Below are positions 24,770 through 34,521 of a DNA stretch of 59,929 nt, one piece after another. A model generated the notes under the pieces. It saw only the letters and a program-made list of their open reading frames with translations, was not told the DNA's origin and did not search any database. Position 1 is the first letter of the stretch. Each line of letters opens with the position of its first letter. Origin of the DNA: an uncultured Lachnospiraceae bacterium (GTDB taxonomy: Bacteria > Bacillota > Clostridia > Lachnospirales > Lachnospiraceae); assembly GCA_937920345.1 (NCBI GenBank), contig CALGVA010000027.1, positions 1 to 59,929 on the forward strand, read 5' to 3'. A program made the translations under genes and the position numbers.

Positions 24770-25936
24770 TTACCGGATTCTGCCCGGTCCGTCGCCGATC
24801 TCTACCACATAGAAATCCGCTGTCTTACCGACACGCTCCTGATATGCCGCACCAACCTTTTCCTTAAAAATATCTACCGTTTCATCACGCACGATGCTGA
24901 CGGTACAGCCCCCGAATCCGCCGCCGGTGATTCTCGAGCCGATCACCCCGTCGATCTTCCATGCCTCTTCCACCAGCACATCAATCTCCGCGCAGGACAC
25001 CTCATAATCATCCCGCAGTGATACATGAGAGGCGTTCATCAATTCCCCGAACAACTTCAGGTCGTTCTTCCTGAGTGCTTCCACCGCACGGATCGTTCTC
25101 TGGTTCTCATATACCGCATGTTTTGCCCTTCTCACGCGTACCTCGTCTTTAATGGCGGATTTATGCGTTTCATACTGGTCTTCAGTCAGATCGCCCAGAC
25201 CCTTGATGTCAATCACCGTCTGCAGCTCTTCCAGTGCCTTCTCACACTCACTTCTTCTCTCATTATAGGCTGAATTGACAAGCGAATGCTTGACATTGCT
25301 GTTAGTCACCACGATCTTGGCGCCGTCCAGAACAAGAGGCGCGTATTCGTAAGACAAATCGGCCGTATCCAGGAAAATGGCGTTATCCTTCTTACCCATA
25401 GCGGAGGCAAACTGATCCATAATACCGCAATTCATACCGTTAAAATTGTTCTCGGAATACTGTCCGATCTTCGCCAGATCAATATTCGTCACATCAAATC
25501 CATACAGATCTTTCAGCATATAACCGGTAAGCACTTCCAGCGAGGCCGAAGAAGACAAGCCGGAGCCGTTCGGAATATTGCCGTTTAACACAATATCCAG
25601 TCCACAGTCCATCGTCATGCCTCTCTCTGCAAAAGCCCACATAACGCCCTTCGGATAGTTCGTCCATCCCGCCGCCTGGGAGGGTGTCAGGTCATCCAGA
25701 CTGCTCTCTATTACGCCAAGCTCCTCGAAATTCATAGAGTAAAAGTTCAGCTTTCTGTCCGCTCTCTTTCTGGCTGCCGCGTACGTGCCGATCGTAAGCG
25801 CACAGGGAAAGACATGCCCCCCGTTATAATCCGTATGCTCGCCGATCAGGTTCACGCGTCCCGGTGCGAAATACACGTTCACACCCTGCACATCCCCGTA
25901 CAGCTCCTCAAACTTTTTCAGTACCATTTCTTTCAT
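24770..25936 (-). CDS. galK: galactokinase
   Basis: The 388-residue protein has the GHMP kinase signatures of galactokinase: the substrate-binding block GRVNLIGEHTDYNGGHVFP near the start, the ATP-binding loop NGSGLSSSASLEV and the C-terminal GGGFGGCTVSIV. It phosphorylates galactose at C1 with ATP and feeds GalT. The ATG has a GAAGGAGAACGGGT site before it. A good promoter lies about 210 bases upstream, near the end of the AraC gene, so a long leader is expected. The adjacent AraC regulator is a natural candidate activator. Confidence 0.95.
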   Translation of the reverse strand: MKEMVLKKFEELYGDVQGVNVYFAPGRVNLIGEHTDYNGGHVFPCALTIGTYAAARKRADRKLNFYSMNFEELGVIESSLDDLTPSQAAGWTNYPKGVMWAFAERGMTMDCGLDIVLNGNIPNGSGLSSSASLEVLTGYMLKDLYGFDVTNIDLAKIGQYSENNFNGMNCGIMDQFASAMGKKDNAIFLDTADLSYEYAPLVLDGAKIVVTNSNVKHSLVNSAYNERRSECEKALEELQTVIDIKGLGDLTEDQYETHKSAIKDEVRVRRAKHAVYENQRTIRAVEALRKNDLKLFGELMNASHVSLRDDYEVSCAEIDVLVEEAWKIDGVIGSRITGGGFGGCTVSIVRDETVDIFKEKVGAAYQERVGKTADFYVVEIGDGPGRIR

Positions 25937-26144
25937 ACCCGTTCTCCTTCCCTTTTCATGTTCCCCCGAGACTGTTCTGCCGTTGCAGTCTCTCCTTCAT
26001 GCGCCGTCGTTTGCACCGCATAATACGTTTACCTTTTTGTTAAAAATCCCGTATGCGTATTCTTTCCGTTCCTCTATTTATGCGCACACGGTTGTTCTTC
26101 CGTTTTTATCTGCTTCTATAATATAAAATATCAGGGTTGTTTAA

Positions 26145-26173
26145 AATATCTCTTTGTTAAATAAATCTGTCAA
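26145..26173 (-). promoter_or_regulatory. probable galK promoter
   Basis: On the minus strand TTGACA (26173-26168), 17 bases and GATATT (26150-26145) match a sigma-A promoter pointing at galK. It leaves a 5' leader of about 200 bases, in which I see no riboswitch pattern. Confidence 0.55.
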
Positions 26174-26177
26174 AATG

Positions 26178-27074
26178 TTATAGACTGTTGATCTGATTGA
26201 TAAAATCCTCCACCTGCTTCAGGTATTCCTTATTGCGCCGTGTCCCGCCTTTGTGCATCTCTTTTCGGTACCCTGTAGGAGACATCTTTTTCATCTGTTT
26301 AAAAGCCTTGGTAAATACAAGCGGATCATGATATCCGCAGGAAAGCGCAATACTCTCGATCGGCAGTTCCGTAACCGCCAGCAGTTCCGCCGCTTTCGTA
26401 ATGCGAAATGTTGTCAGAAACTGCTGCGGCGACATACCCGTAGAATTTCTGAAAAGTGTATACAGATAACTCCTGTTGATGCAGACATAGTCCGCAACAT
26501 CCGTCACCTTGATCGGGTTACAATAATTGCTCTGTATAAAGGAAACCGCCTTGCGCACATACGTGTTAGCCCGGTCCGCCTCGCTCTTCTCCTCCGGTCT
26601 TGTTCTCTCGGCTATAATCGAAAGGAAAATACTGAGCTGCCCGTTGCGGCGCAGATCGTTGGATAACCCGAATGTATTATGTTCCATCATATCTTTCACG
26701 ATCCGGTACAACTCCTGCGATGCATCCGATCTGAAAACGGGCTGTCTGACAGACAGCCCGATATGCTCAATATATTCTCCGGCCAGTGTGCCGCTAAAGC
26801 CCACCCACACGTAAGTCCACGGATCGCTCTCATCCGCCTGATAGAACGCCAGCTCGTCCGGCGTAATCAGAAAACCGCAGCCCGCCTCCAGCGGATACTC
26901 CTTACCACCGATCAAAAACCTGCCTTTACCGCTCAATATATAGTGTACCAGATAGTGCGGTTTTAATGCCGGACCGAAACTGTGCAGCCCCTCCGTCTTG
27001 GAGAGCCCGCAGCAATTCACATACAGGCTGCCTGTCTGTTCCCCGGCAAACTCCAATTTATATGCTTTCTCCAT
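26178..27074 (-). CDS. AraC-family regulator
   Basis: The 298-residue protein has an N-terminal cupin-type sensing domain (HYILSGKGRFLIGGKEYPLE) and a C-terminal pair of helix-turn-helix motifs (about 185-285, NRSYLYTLFRNSTGMSPQQF and ESIALSCGYHDPLVFTKAF). Members with this layout sense sugars and activate glycoside or sugar-use operons. It starts three bases after the hybrid kinase stop, so it is probably cotranscribed with the upstream signalling genes, and it ends just before the galK promoter. Confidence 0.9.
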   Translation of the reverse strand: MEKAYKLEFAGEQTGSLYVNCCGLSKTEGLHSFGPALKPHYLVHYILSGKGRFLIGGKEYPLEAGCGFLITPDELAFYQADESDPWTYVWVGFSGTLAGEYIEHIGLSVRQPVFRSDASQELYRIVKDMMEHNTFGLSNDLRRNGQLSIFLSIIAERTRPEEKSEADRANTYVRKAVSFIQSNYCNPIKVTDVADYVCINRSYLYTLFRNSTGMSPQQFLTTFRITKAAELLAVTELPIESIALSCGYHDPLVFTKAFKQMKKMSPTGYRKEMHKGGTRRNKEYLKQVEDFINQINSL

Positions 27075-27077
27075 ATA

Positions 27078-29510
27078 CTAATCCGCCGCCTCCTGCAGCT
27101 TTGCCTTCAGCGCATCCCGCCACAGCATAACCTGTTTTTTACATTCATCATAATCAAAGCGTCCCATCGCTTCCGATACCGCATGCAGATATTCGTCCCA
27201 GTTATCCGCATAAACACAGCCCGATAGTTCGTCTATGATCTCTTCCCCGCGAATAGAATCGAACATATTCACACTGTCCAGAAGCTGCCCCAGAAGCTGT
27301 TCAAGTCCGCTGTCATCCAGAGCCTCTTTCTGCTGCTCTTCCTCCTCCGCGGCCGTATGATACGGCATAATAACATCATACAGTTCCCTGTATAAACGCA
27401 GTAAAGCCGGTGTCCTTGCAATAATCGTCCCCCACTCCTGATTCTTGCCGCTCTCCTCAAGATCTTTGGCAAACGACGACAGCTCCATCGCCCCTATGGC
27501 TTTGGACGTACTCTTAAGAGAATGTACCTCGATCGTGTATGTCTCAAGATCTCCATCTTCGACCGCTCTCTCTATGAGATCCGCCTTCTCCTCTATCGTA
27601 TCCATATAGTCAGACAGCACTTCTCTGTACAGACCGGCATCCCCGCCGGAATAGTTCATACCGACAGCCACGTCAATGCCGTCCATCTGCCACAGCATCG
27701 GGTTGGTCTTCATATCATTCCCGTATTCCTCCCGACGCGCCGCCTCTGTCGCGTTTTTATTTGAGATCACCTTATCGGCGGGCAGCCACCTGCGCAGTGT
27801 CCTGTCCATGATGCGCATCTCGATGGGCTTGGCCACAAAATCATTCATTCCCGCCTCCAGGAACATCTCCCGCGCCCCGCGCACAGCATTGGCTGACAGC
27901 GCTATAATCGGCATGACACGAAATCGCTCATCCTCCATGGACCGGATACTCCGGGTAGTTTCCACGCCATCCATCTCCGGCATCATATGATCCATAAACA
28001 CCAGATCATAAACCCGGGATTGCACCATCTCTATTGCCTGCCGGCCGCTGTATGCCATTTCAATACACATCTTATAAGGGCGCAGGAGACCCTCCGCCAC
28101 CTTCAGATTAACCTTATTATCATCCACGAGCAGTATTCTGACAGTCGGCGCCGTAAAGGTTGTCTGGCGTCCCTCTTTCTTGCGCTGCTCTCTATGTACG
28201 GCAATCTCTTCCTGTTTCGGCGCAGGCTGCAGCACCATCTGCGGATCAGTTTCAATGCACGGCCTTTCATCCACAACTTGTTGTCTGACCGTAAATGCAA
28301 ACTCCGATCCCTTGCCCGGCTCGCTCTGCGCGTGAAGCGTGCCCTGCATAAGTTCGATCAGCCGCTTGGAGATTGCAAGTCCTAAGCCGCTTCCGCCTTT
28401 TGCCCGGTTCACGCCGCTGTCCGCCTGCTTGAATTTCGAAAACAAATCCTCAAGCTGTTCCGCGGAAATACCGATGCCTGTGTCCGTCACGCTGACCTTC
28501 AGATCGGTCCTGCCGCACTCTCCGTCAACGGGAACCGCCTCCACCTGTAACCGGATCGTTCCCCGCTCGGTATATTTCACTGCATTGCTGAGCAGATTCA
28601 ATATAATCTGCTTAATGCGTATGCCGTCCCCCTTCAGGCGGGCAGGAATATCCGGACTCACGTCTACCAGCAGCACCACCGGTTTGTCACCCAGCATAAC
28701 CTGTATCACGCTCACCACATCATGCACAATGGACGTAATCTCATACTCTTCTTCCGTAATCTCAAGATTACCGGAATCTATCTTCGTGATATCCAGAATA
28801 TCGTCGATAATGGACAGCAAATCTTCTCCTGCCGCCCGTATATTATACAGATACTCCTTCTCCTGATCCGGCAGCGCATCGTTGCGCAGCGCCAGTTCCA
28901 CCATCCCCGTGATCGCGTTCATCGGTGTTCTGATCTCATGGCTCATATTCGCCAGAAAATCTTCCTTCGCCTGTGCCGCGGTCTCCGCTTCCCTTGCTTT
29001 CTGCTCTACCAGCCTCTGTGTCTCCTGCTGCCGCCTGATCAACAGGATCAGCAGAATCTGCACCAGATACACACTGAAAATACGGCTTGTGACCGCAACG
29101 GCGCTGTCATTGGACAGATACATCAGCCATTCTCCCTCAAATACCAGTTCATAGAGGACAAAACCTGTACTCAGCCCCAGCATAAGATAATTGGCTTTCA
29201 GAATATGATAAAAGGAGACCAGACAGACAGCTCCGCAGAAAACCGTGAAAACCTCTGTGAACTCCTCAAGTATCACACCATATGCAAAAATATTAAGGCA
29301 GGCAAATATCGAGACCGTGTATGCCTGAACTTCTATCCTGCCGCCGCCGGCTTTCAAAATCAAAAGACTTAAGCATAAGCTCACGGCAGGTACGACGATC
29401 CACTGATTGCCCAGACCAAGGTATAGTATGATAAATATAAAGTACACTAAATAAAGACAAAAAGCTCCAAACAGATACTTCGGGACCTTGTCCTTCTCAA
29501 TTCCCCACAT
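27078..29510 (-). CDS. hybrid sensor histidine kinase with receiver and Hpt domains
   Basis: The 810-residue protein is a BarA-type phosphorelay kinase. Five or six membrane helices fill about residues 10-160. A short coiled coil leads to HisKA (NMSHEIRTPMNAITG) and HATPase (LLSNAVKYTERG, DTGIGISAEQ, GSGLGLAI). A receiver domain (ILLVDDNKVN, phospho-acceptor in DLVFMDHMMPE) and a C-terminal Hpt domain with HSLKSTSKAIGA (His near 668) complete the relay. There is no large extracellular domain, so the signal is probably sensed in the membrane. The single receiver gene 21 bases upstream may be the final acceptor. The AraC gene follows three bases later. Confidence 0.92.
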   Translation of the reverse strand: MWGIEKDKVPKYLFGAFCLYLVYFIFIILYLGLGNQWIVVPAVSLCLSLLILKAGGGRIEVQAYTVSIFACLNIFAYGVILEEFTEVFTVFCGAVCLVSFYHILKANYLMLGLSTGFVLYELVFEGEWLMYLSNDSAVAVTSRIFSVYLVQILLILLIRRQQETQRLVEQKAREAETAAQAKEDFLANMSHEIRTPMNAITGMVELALRNDALPDQEKEYLYNIRAAGEDLLSIIDDILDITKIDSGNLEITEEEYEITSIVHDVVSVIQVMLGDKPVVLLVDVSPDIPARLKGDGIRIKQIILNLLSNAVKYTERGTIRLQVEAVPVDGECGRTDLKVSVTDTGIGISAEQLEDLFSKFKQADSGVNRAKGGSGLGLAISKRLIELMQGTLHAQSEPGKGSEFAFTVRQQVVDERPCIETDPQMVLQPAPKQEEIAVHREQRKKEGRQTTFTAPTVRILLVDDNKVNLKVAEGLLRPYKMCIEMAYSGRQAIEMVQSRVYDLVFMDHMMPEMDGVETTRSIRSMEDERFRVMPIIALSANAVRGAREMFLEAGMNDFVAKPIEMRIMDRTLRRWLPADKVISNKNATEAARREEYGNDMKTNPMLWQMDGIDVAVGMNYSGGDAGLYREVLSDYMDTIEEKADLIERAVEDGDLETYTIEVHSLKSTSKAIGAMELSSFAKDLEESGKNQEWGTIIARTPALLRLYRELYDVIMPYHTAAEEEEQQKEALDDSGLEQLLGQLLDSVNMFDSIRGEEIIDELSGCVYADNWDEYLHAVSEAMGRFDYDECKKQVMLWRDALKAKLQEAAD

Positions 29511-29531
29511 AGCAATTCCTCTTTACGTTTC

Positions 29532-29948
29532 CTACTTCGCAAACGCTTCCGCCATCTTGGCAAGCAGCGCCTCCTTCGCCACAGGCTTAACAATATAACC
29601 TGCCGGTTTCAGGGAAAGGCACTCCATGACAGTGTCTCTGTCTGTCTGTCCTGTCAGGAAAAAGACCGGAATATCTTTTGTCGCCTCTCTGCTCTTGATG
29701 ATCTTGAGGACGGCGGCACCGTTAAACATAGGCATCATATAATCCAGAAGAATCAGATCCGGCGTATACTTCAGCAAAAAATCAACCGCCACCTTACCGG
29801 AATTGACTACCGTCACTTTATACGTATCCTGTAAATAATAACGCAGAATTTTTAACATGTTCGGATCATCATCTATAATCAGGATATGTTTCCTGTGTGA
29901 CATGTCTCCGGTCTGCTCTAATATGATCTTCTCTTTTCTATCTTCCAT
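29532..29948 (-). CDS. stand-alone receiver-domain protein
   Basis: About 138 residues contain a single CheY-like receiver (ILIIDDDPNMLKILRYYL, phospho-acceptor in LILLDYMMPMF, conserved Lys in GYIVKPVAKEAL) and no output domain. It is first in the receiver-hybrid kinase-AraC cluster, so it may be a phosphorelay intermediate or may act on a partner protein. The start at 29948 (MEDRKEK) is preceded by a loose GGCGGTGAAGCAGG; other Met codons nearby are possible. Confidence 0.85.
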   Translation of the reverse strand: MEDRKEKIILEQTGDMSHRKHILIIDDDPNMLKILRYYLQDTYKVTVVNSGKVAVDFLLKYTPDLILLDYMMPMFNGAAVLKIIKSREATKDIPVFFLTGQTDRDTVMECLSLKPAGYIVKPVAKEALLAKMAEAFAK

Positions 29949-30051
29949 GCCTGCTTCACCGCCTTCCTGTAGTGCCAATCAAGTAAATCTAATTGTTATT
30001 TGTATTATAGCATTAATTATTCATTCTTGCCATGCCTTTAAATAATAAAAT

Positions 30052-30074
30052 CGGAGAAGGAAATCCCTTCTCCG
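30052..30074 (-). terminator. terminator after the amidase gene
   Basis: CGGAGAAGG and CCTTCTCCG pair around a short loop, and on the minus strand the stem is followed by ATTTTATTATTT. It lies 57 bases beyond the amidase stop and separates that gene from the signalling cluster. Confidence 0.7.
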
Positions 30075-30130
30075 TTTCAATATAAGACCATTATGCTTAA
30101 AACTGCTGCCATAGACCTGTAAATGCTTAT

Positions 30131-31279
30131 TTACCTGGCATCCGCCTGTTTACTGCCGTCCTTATACACCGCCACATCCTCCAGCAGCCGGTCCCATGCG
30201 TCCTCATGCTCCACATAATAAAGCGGGCACTTCTTGCCGCCGCAGTCGTAATGACGCAGAATATCTTCTGCAGATAAATCATATTTGTCAATCAGCCATG
30301 CCAGCGTATGTATCAGCGTGTCATAAGTCTCCTGCGTGAAGGCACCGTCCTCTGACAGATAGCAGCACTCGATAGATATGGAATCCTCATTCCTCGTCCT
30401 GACCGCATACGCCTGCTCGTCAAAAGGAATACACTGGATCAGTTCCCCGTCATAGCCGATGATCAGGTGCGCGCTCGCCGAACGCTCCTTCGTCAGCGGC
30501 AGATTAGCGAAATAGCTCCTGTTGTTCGCCGCCGACGTGCCGGGATTCGCCGTATAATGCACGAAAACATTTTTCACACTCTTAATCCGCGTTCCCGGTC
30601 TTGAATAGTCGTTAACCTCCAGAAGATCCTCTATGATCTCGGGCGGCGCAACCTTACTGTCCGGATCAACCGCCTTCTCCGACATGATCTGCAGGATGCC
30701 CTTGTGACCGCGGTCATGCGTAAAGCGATATATTTCCCCTGTCATAAGGTAAATCAAAACCAGACATGATACGGCAAGTAAAACCGCCATCGTTCGTACG
30801 ACATAGGCTTTCCTTCTCTTAGCTCTGCGTCTCCTGATCGACTGCACCGGCCGGGCGCTGCCCCTGTAGATATTTCTCGCGCCCTCCCCCGCTCTGACGT
30901 CCTGGTACCGCCGGATGTCCTGTATCTGTAATTCACGCTGCGGGCTCCGCCGTCCCGTCTGACTGCTTCCGCTTCCCGCCGGCCGCCCTCCCGCATATCC
31001 GCTTCTGCCTCCCGCCGGCCGTTTCCCCGCGTATCCGCTTCTGCTGCCTGCCGGCCGCTTCCCCGCATAGCCGCTCCGGCTCCGTGCACGATCTCTTCTA
31101 TTCGTGGAAGCTTCGCTGCCGGTCCGCCCTCTGTTGTTCCTCCGTACGCTGCCTGCGCAGTCTCTGTCTTCATCCGCATCCAGTTCCCACAATTCCAGCT
31201 CTACCTCTTGATGCCGGACATTCTGCTGCCTCTTCTTCTGTGCCTGTCCCACTCGTCTTCCCCTCTTTTGTGCATGCAT
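30131..31279 (-). CDS. membrane-anchored N-acetylmuramoyl-L-alanine amidase-like protein
   Basis: The C-terminal 170 residues are an Amidase_2/PGRP-type domain: VFVHYTANPGTSAANN (zinc His), ASAHLIIGYDG and ILRHYDCGGKKCPLYY (second zinc His and Cys). These enzymes cut the bond between muramic acid and the peptide stem. One membrane helix (YVVRTMAVLLAVSCLVLIYL) precedes it. The 180-residue cytoplasmic N-terminus is highly basic, with three copies of a 12-residue unit RSGYAGKRPAGS plus more Arg/Gly. Such a tail is unusual for an amidase and might bind nucleic acid or acidic lipids. The ATG at 31279 lacks a good ribosome binding site; a GTG at 31327 is an alternative start. Confidence 0.82.
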   Translation of the reverse strand: MHAQKRGRRVGQAQKKRQQNVRHQEVELELWELDADEDRDCAGSVRRNNRGRTGSEASTNRRDRARSRSGYAGKRPAGSRSGYAGKRPAGGRSGYAGGRPAGSGSSQTGRRSPQRELQIQDIRRYQDVRAGEGARNIYRGSARPVQSIRRRRAKRRKAYVVRTMAVLLAVSCLVLIYLMTGEIYRFTHDRGHKGILQIMSEKAVDPDSKVAPPEIIEDLLEVNDYSRPGTRIKSVKNVFVHYTANPGTSAANNRSYFANLPLTKERSASAHLIIGYDGELIQCIPFDEQAYAVRTRNEDSISIECCYLSEDGAFTQETYDTLIHTLAWLIDKYDLSAEDILRHYDCGGKKCPLYYVEHEDAWDRLLEDVAVYKDGSKQADAR

Positions 31280-31466
31280 CGAACAAGTTCGATTGTCTGC
31301 TGCATATTTTCCAATTACACAATCCACGTGTACTATTCTGGCTAATACACTCCCTTTTCTATATTAGAGCTGACAAGTTAAGAAAAAGTTTCATAAATCT
31401 TAATTTTTTATGAAAAAAATGGTCTGGCAGTCCTTATAAAGATCCGCAGCCATTGCATCCAAGACC

Positions 31467-33947
31467 TTACTGTCCCAGATGTTTCACAATACCGGCATAT
31501 AAGTCCCCCAGCCACTGCACGTACGCTTCTGTGCTTTCTGCTGCTTCATCCGACCATAATACCGTCCCGAGTATTGTCTGCAGACCGGCTCTGTTATAAG
31601 TCACTTTCTCATACGCCTCCTCCTGCTTCTCTGCCGCCGTTACCTCTGCCGGGCCGCCGGCGCCATCCTGCGGCATGCCATCATCCTGCATCAAGACAAA
31701 ATGACACTCGTCCATATTCCTGATTGTGGCAAAAAGCATAGCAGCATTGAAAAACAGAATATCGGCATCCGTATCCGTCATATCCGGTACCGGCAGCGCA
31801 TACCTGATTTCCAATGACAGGGCGGTCTCCGGCTCTGTCTCCAGCGTGTGAAGCATAATCCCCCGATAGACAAGTCCTTCAGGTCGTGGCAGCGCATTGA
31901 CAAGCGCGCTGACCTTCGATGCATCTCCCAGATACTCTGTTTTGTTCTCAGACAGTGCCGCAAACATATCTTCCCGGATCTTCTGATTCATGCTGGTCAC
32001 AATCGCGTGTCCCGCCGCTGCCTCCAGTTCATGATTGATGTATTCCATCTCACCCAGATATCTCGCTTTTACATCGGCATAATCCGCCTTTACATACACA
32101 TAGTATGGACCGGACAAAGTCTCCGCCGGCGAATAGCTATGCCGTGTCACGGAATCACTGTCATAGACAGGAACCTCTCTCATCTCTTCCATGGGCAGAT
32201 AGCTTCCTGATTCTTCCGCAATCTGCTCATTCGGCAGATAATCCACTGCCCCTTCCGTAATCTGTTCGTCAGGAAGGTAGACTCTTGATTCTTCTGCTAT
32301 CTGCGGCTTACTGCCGGTATCTTCATATATATAGGTGGTATCATCATTGCTGTCTATACCCGGCACACCGTCCGCAGGCTCCGTTCCCTCCGGAATAAAA
32401 ACATCCTCATAGGCAATCATTCCCTCTGTACGACTCTGCGCCGGCGTATAATTATGCGCTGTCGCAGAATCCGGATCAGGCTGCAGATCCGATACTGTAA
32501 TCTGTTCATTCGGAAGATAATCTCTCTTTTCCTCCGCAGCATCCGCGGTACTGCCGCTGTCATCGTCTATGAGATATGTCGTATCGTCACTGATGTCCGT
32601 ACCCGGCGTACCGCCCGCCCAGTAATTTCCGGCCGGAACGATCTTCCTGCCCTCGTTCGTCAATGCCTCCGCCTCTTCGTAGGAAAGCGCACAGAACCGG
32701 CCCGCCTCCCTGCCGGATGACATCTGATAAATAATGATCTCCCCGTCGTCTTCCGTCATATCATAACTGCTGATTCCTGCAATCGTTTCGGGCAGCCTGA
32801 CCTGCATATCTCCTGCCGTGAGGACAATTTCTCCTTCCCATGTCTGTCCGGCAAACAAAGGCTGTTTCGTAAATACCAGCACCGATACGGCCAAGATTAA
32901 CACAAGCGCCGCCACGACAGCCGCACCCAGTACTTTCGGTTTCTCGGCAATGAATCTGATCCGTTCCTTAATACTTCTGCCGCTTCCATGCATCGTTGTC
33001 GCCGTGCACGCGATATCGGACAGCCTGTTTTTACCTGTAATAATAGACAGAAGCGTCTCCCCGTAAGAAATCCGCTCTTCCTCTCCCAGAATCAGAAGCG
33101 CCGCCTCGTCGCAGGCAAGTTCGCAATCCCGCTTCGATAAAACCGCCGCCGCCCACACAAGCGGATTCATCCAATAAACACATACCAGGACACTGCGAAG
33201 CACCGACCAGAAACTGTCGCCGTGTTTCCGATGGCACATTTCATGGGTGACTACATGCCGAAGCTTATTCTGATCCGCCGCAATATCCGGCGTCAGATAG
33301 ATTGCTTCCCGCCCGGGCAGTCCGTACAGACAGGACGAAGTCAGATACTCCGTGGTATACAGTCTGATCTTCTGCCCGCCGCCATGCTTACGGTCATCCG
33401 CTTCCCGTGTTTTTCTGCCGCACAGATACGCCAGTTCTTCCGGCAGCATAAACTCCCTGCGCCCTTTGCGCAGCTTCCATGTAAATATAATATTCGTGAT
33501 AACCATCCAGCAAGCGACACCGATCATACCGCCGATCCAAATGTCGCGCACAATATCCATCCAGATAAGTCCTCCGACCTTTCCTGCTACAAAAACGCTC
33601 GTCGGACCATCTTCAGAAGGCAGATTCAATTCCTCTCCAAGCATAAATGCCAACGCCTGCTCTCCGAGCGGACCGTCAAGAGACATGTGAAACTGCACCG
33701 GCTTCTCCAGCTGCTCGGTCACATCACCGAACCTCTCTTCCAACGCCTCCGCGAGATCCATAATCCGGAATTCCTCAATCGAACCAATTGCCATATGAAT
33801 TTGCGCTGACGACGGAACGATCAGCCGGAGCGCCACCAGAAGCCACAGCGCATACTGCAGTCTTCCACTGATCCTGCCCTTAAAAACGATCCGTATCAGC
33901 ATAATGCATAGTATTAAAACCGAGGACGTAATCATTATTTCTTTCAT
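31467..33947 (-). CDS. BlaR1/MecR1-type M56 metalloprotease with expanded C-terminal part and DUF4825-like domain
   Basis: The 826-residue protein has membrane helices at about 5-50 and 135-160, then the M56 domain with the zinc motif HEMCHRKHGD and the helper glutamate in CELACDEAAL, then another helix (about 342-362). In place of a penicillin-binding sensor there is a long extracellular part. An approximately 65-residue block is duplicated (PGTDISDDTTYLIDD against PGIDSNDDTTYIYED) and includes four YLPxE(Q/E) units. A final domain (EYLGDASKVSALVNALPRP) resembles DUF4825. It pairs with the BlaI-type repressor gene upstream, so it probably cleaves or inactivates that repressor on an envelope signal. 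Which signal is unknown. Confidence 0.87.
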   Translation of the reverse strand: MKEIMITSSVLILCIMLIRIVFKGRISGRLQYALWLLVALRLIVPSSAQIHMAIGSIEEFRIMDLAEALEERFGDVTEQLEKPVQFHMSLDGPLGEQALAFMLGEELNLPSEDGPTSVFVAGKVGGLIWMDIVRDIWIGGMIGVACWMVITNIIFTWKLRKGRREFMLPEELAYLCGRKTREADDRKHGGGQKIRLYTTEYLTSSCLYGLPGREAIYLTPDIAADQNKLRHVVTHEMCHRKHGDSFWSVLRSVLVCVYWMNPLVWAAAVLSKRDCELACDEAALLILGEEERISYGETLLSIITGKNRLSDIACTATTMHGSGRSIKERIRFIAEKPKVLGAAVVAALVLILAVSVLVFTKQPLFAGQTWEGEIVLTAGDMQVRLPETIAGISSYDMTEDDGEIIIYQMSSGREAGRFCALSYEEAEALTNEGRKIVPAGNYWAGGTPGTDISDDTTYLIDDDSGSTADAAEEKRDYLPNEQITVSDLQPDPDSATAHNYTPAQSRTEGMIAYEDVFIPEGTEPADGVPGIDSNDDTTYIYEDTGSKPQIAEESRVYLPDEQITEGAVDYLPNEQIAEESGSYLPMEEMREVPVYDSDSVTRHSYSPAETLSGPYYVYVKADYADVKARYLGEMEYINHELEAAAGHAIVTSMNQKIREDMFAALSENKTEYLGDASKVSALVNALPRPEGLVYRGIMLHTLETEPETALSLEIRYALPVPDMTDTDADILFFNAAMLFATIRNMDECHFVLMQDDGMPQDGAGGPAEVTAAEKQEEAYEKVTYNRAGLQTILGTVLWSDEAAESTEAYVQWLGDLYAGIVKHLGQ

Positions 33948-34041
33948 GTGATAACCATACCTTTCTTATTGCCCGTATATCCGGCATCCGTCATGAGCTG
34001 CTCATCATTCCACGGCAGACGCGTTTACGACCAGGCACTGT

Positions 34042-34413
34042 CTATTTTCTTCGCTTCGCCTGTTCCAGAATGTCATACAGCTCCTGGATTTCTTCCCGTG
34101 ATAATGCCTGATCCTCCACCATGGCATTGACCATCATGCCCAGACTGCCTCTGTACACTTTCTGTAAAAATCCACGTGTCTCCTGCATAGACACCTCGCC
34201 GCGCGGCACGATCGGGTAGAATACTTTCGCCCGCCCGTCCTTACGGTGTGCGACCGCTTCTTTCTTCTCCATGCGGTTAAGCATCGTAATGATAATATGC
34301 TTGTCCCAGCCGGTCTCCTCCTGCAGCGCTGCGGTGAGCTCCGTAATCGTGCTTCCTTCACGCTCCCAGAGCCGGTTCATAATCTTCCATTCTCCGTCTG
34401 ATAAACTGATCAT
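34042..34413 (-). CDS. BlaI/MecI-family repressor
   Basis: The 123-residue protein is full length for BlaI. It has a winged helix (EWKIMNRLWEREGSTITELT, then HIIITMLNRMEKKEAV) and a dimerising helical tail. Family members repress their own operon and target genes until a BlaR1-type protease inactivates them. The gene is upstream of the M56 protease on the same strand, the usual order. A consensus promoter with repeated GGTATAC elements lies about 140 bases upstream. Confidence 0.92.
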   Translation of the reverse strand: MISLSDGEWKIMNRLWEREGSTITELTAALQEETGWDKHIIITMLNRMEKKEAVAHRKDGRAKVFYPIVPRGEVSMQETRGFLQKVYRGSLGMMVNAMVEDQALSREEIQELYDILEQAKRRK

Positions 34414-34521
34414 ATGTAATGTCCGTCCTTTCCTGCGATGTATGTTCGTTGCGCCGGCTCAGCCATTCCGAAATCCCCGTCACTTTCTTTTACATATCAT
34501 ACATGCCGATTGCCATATTTT

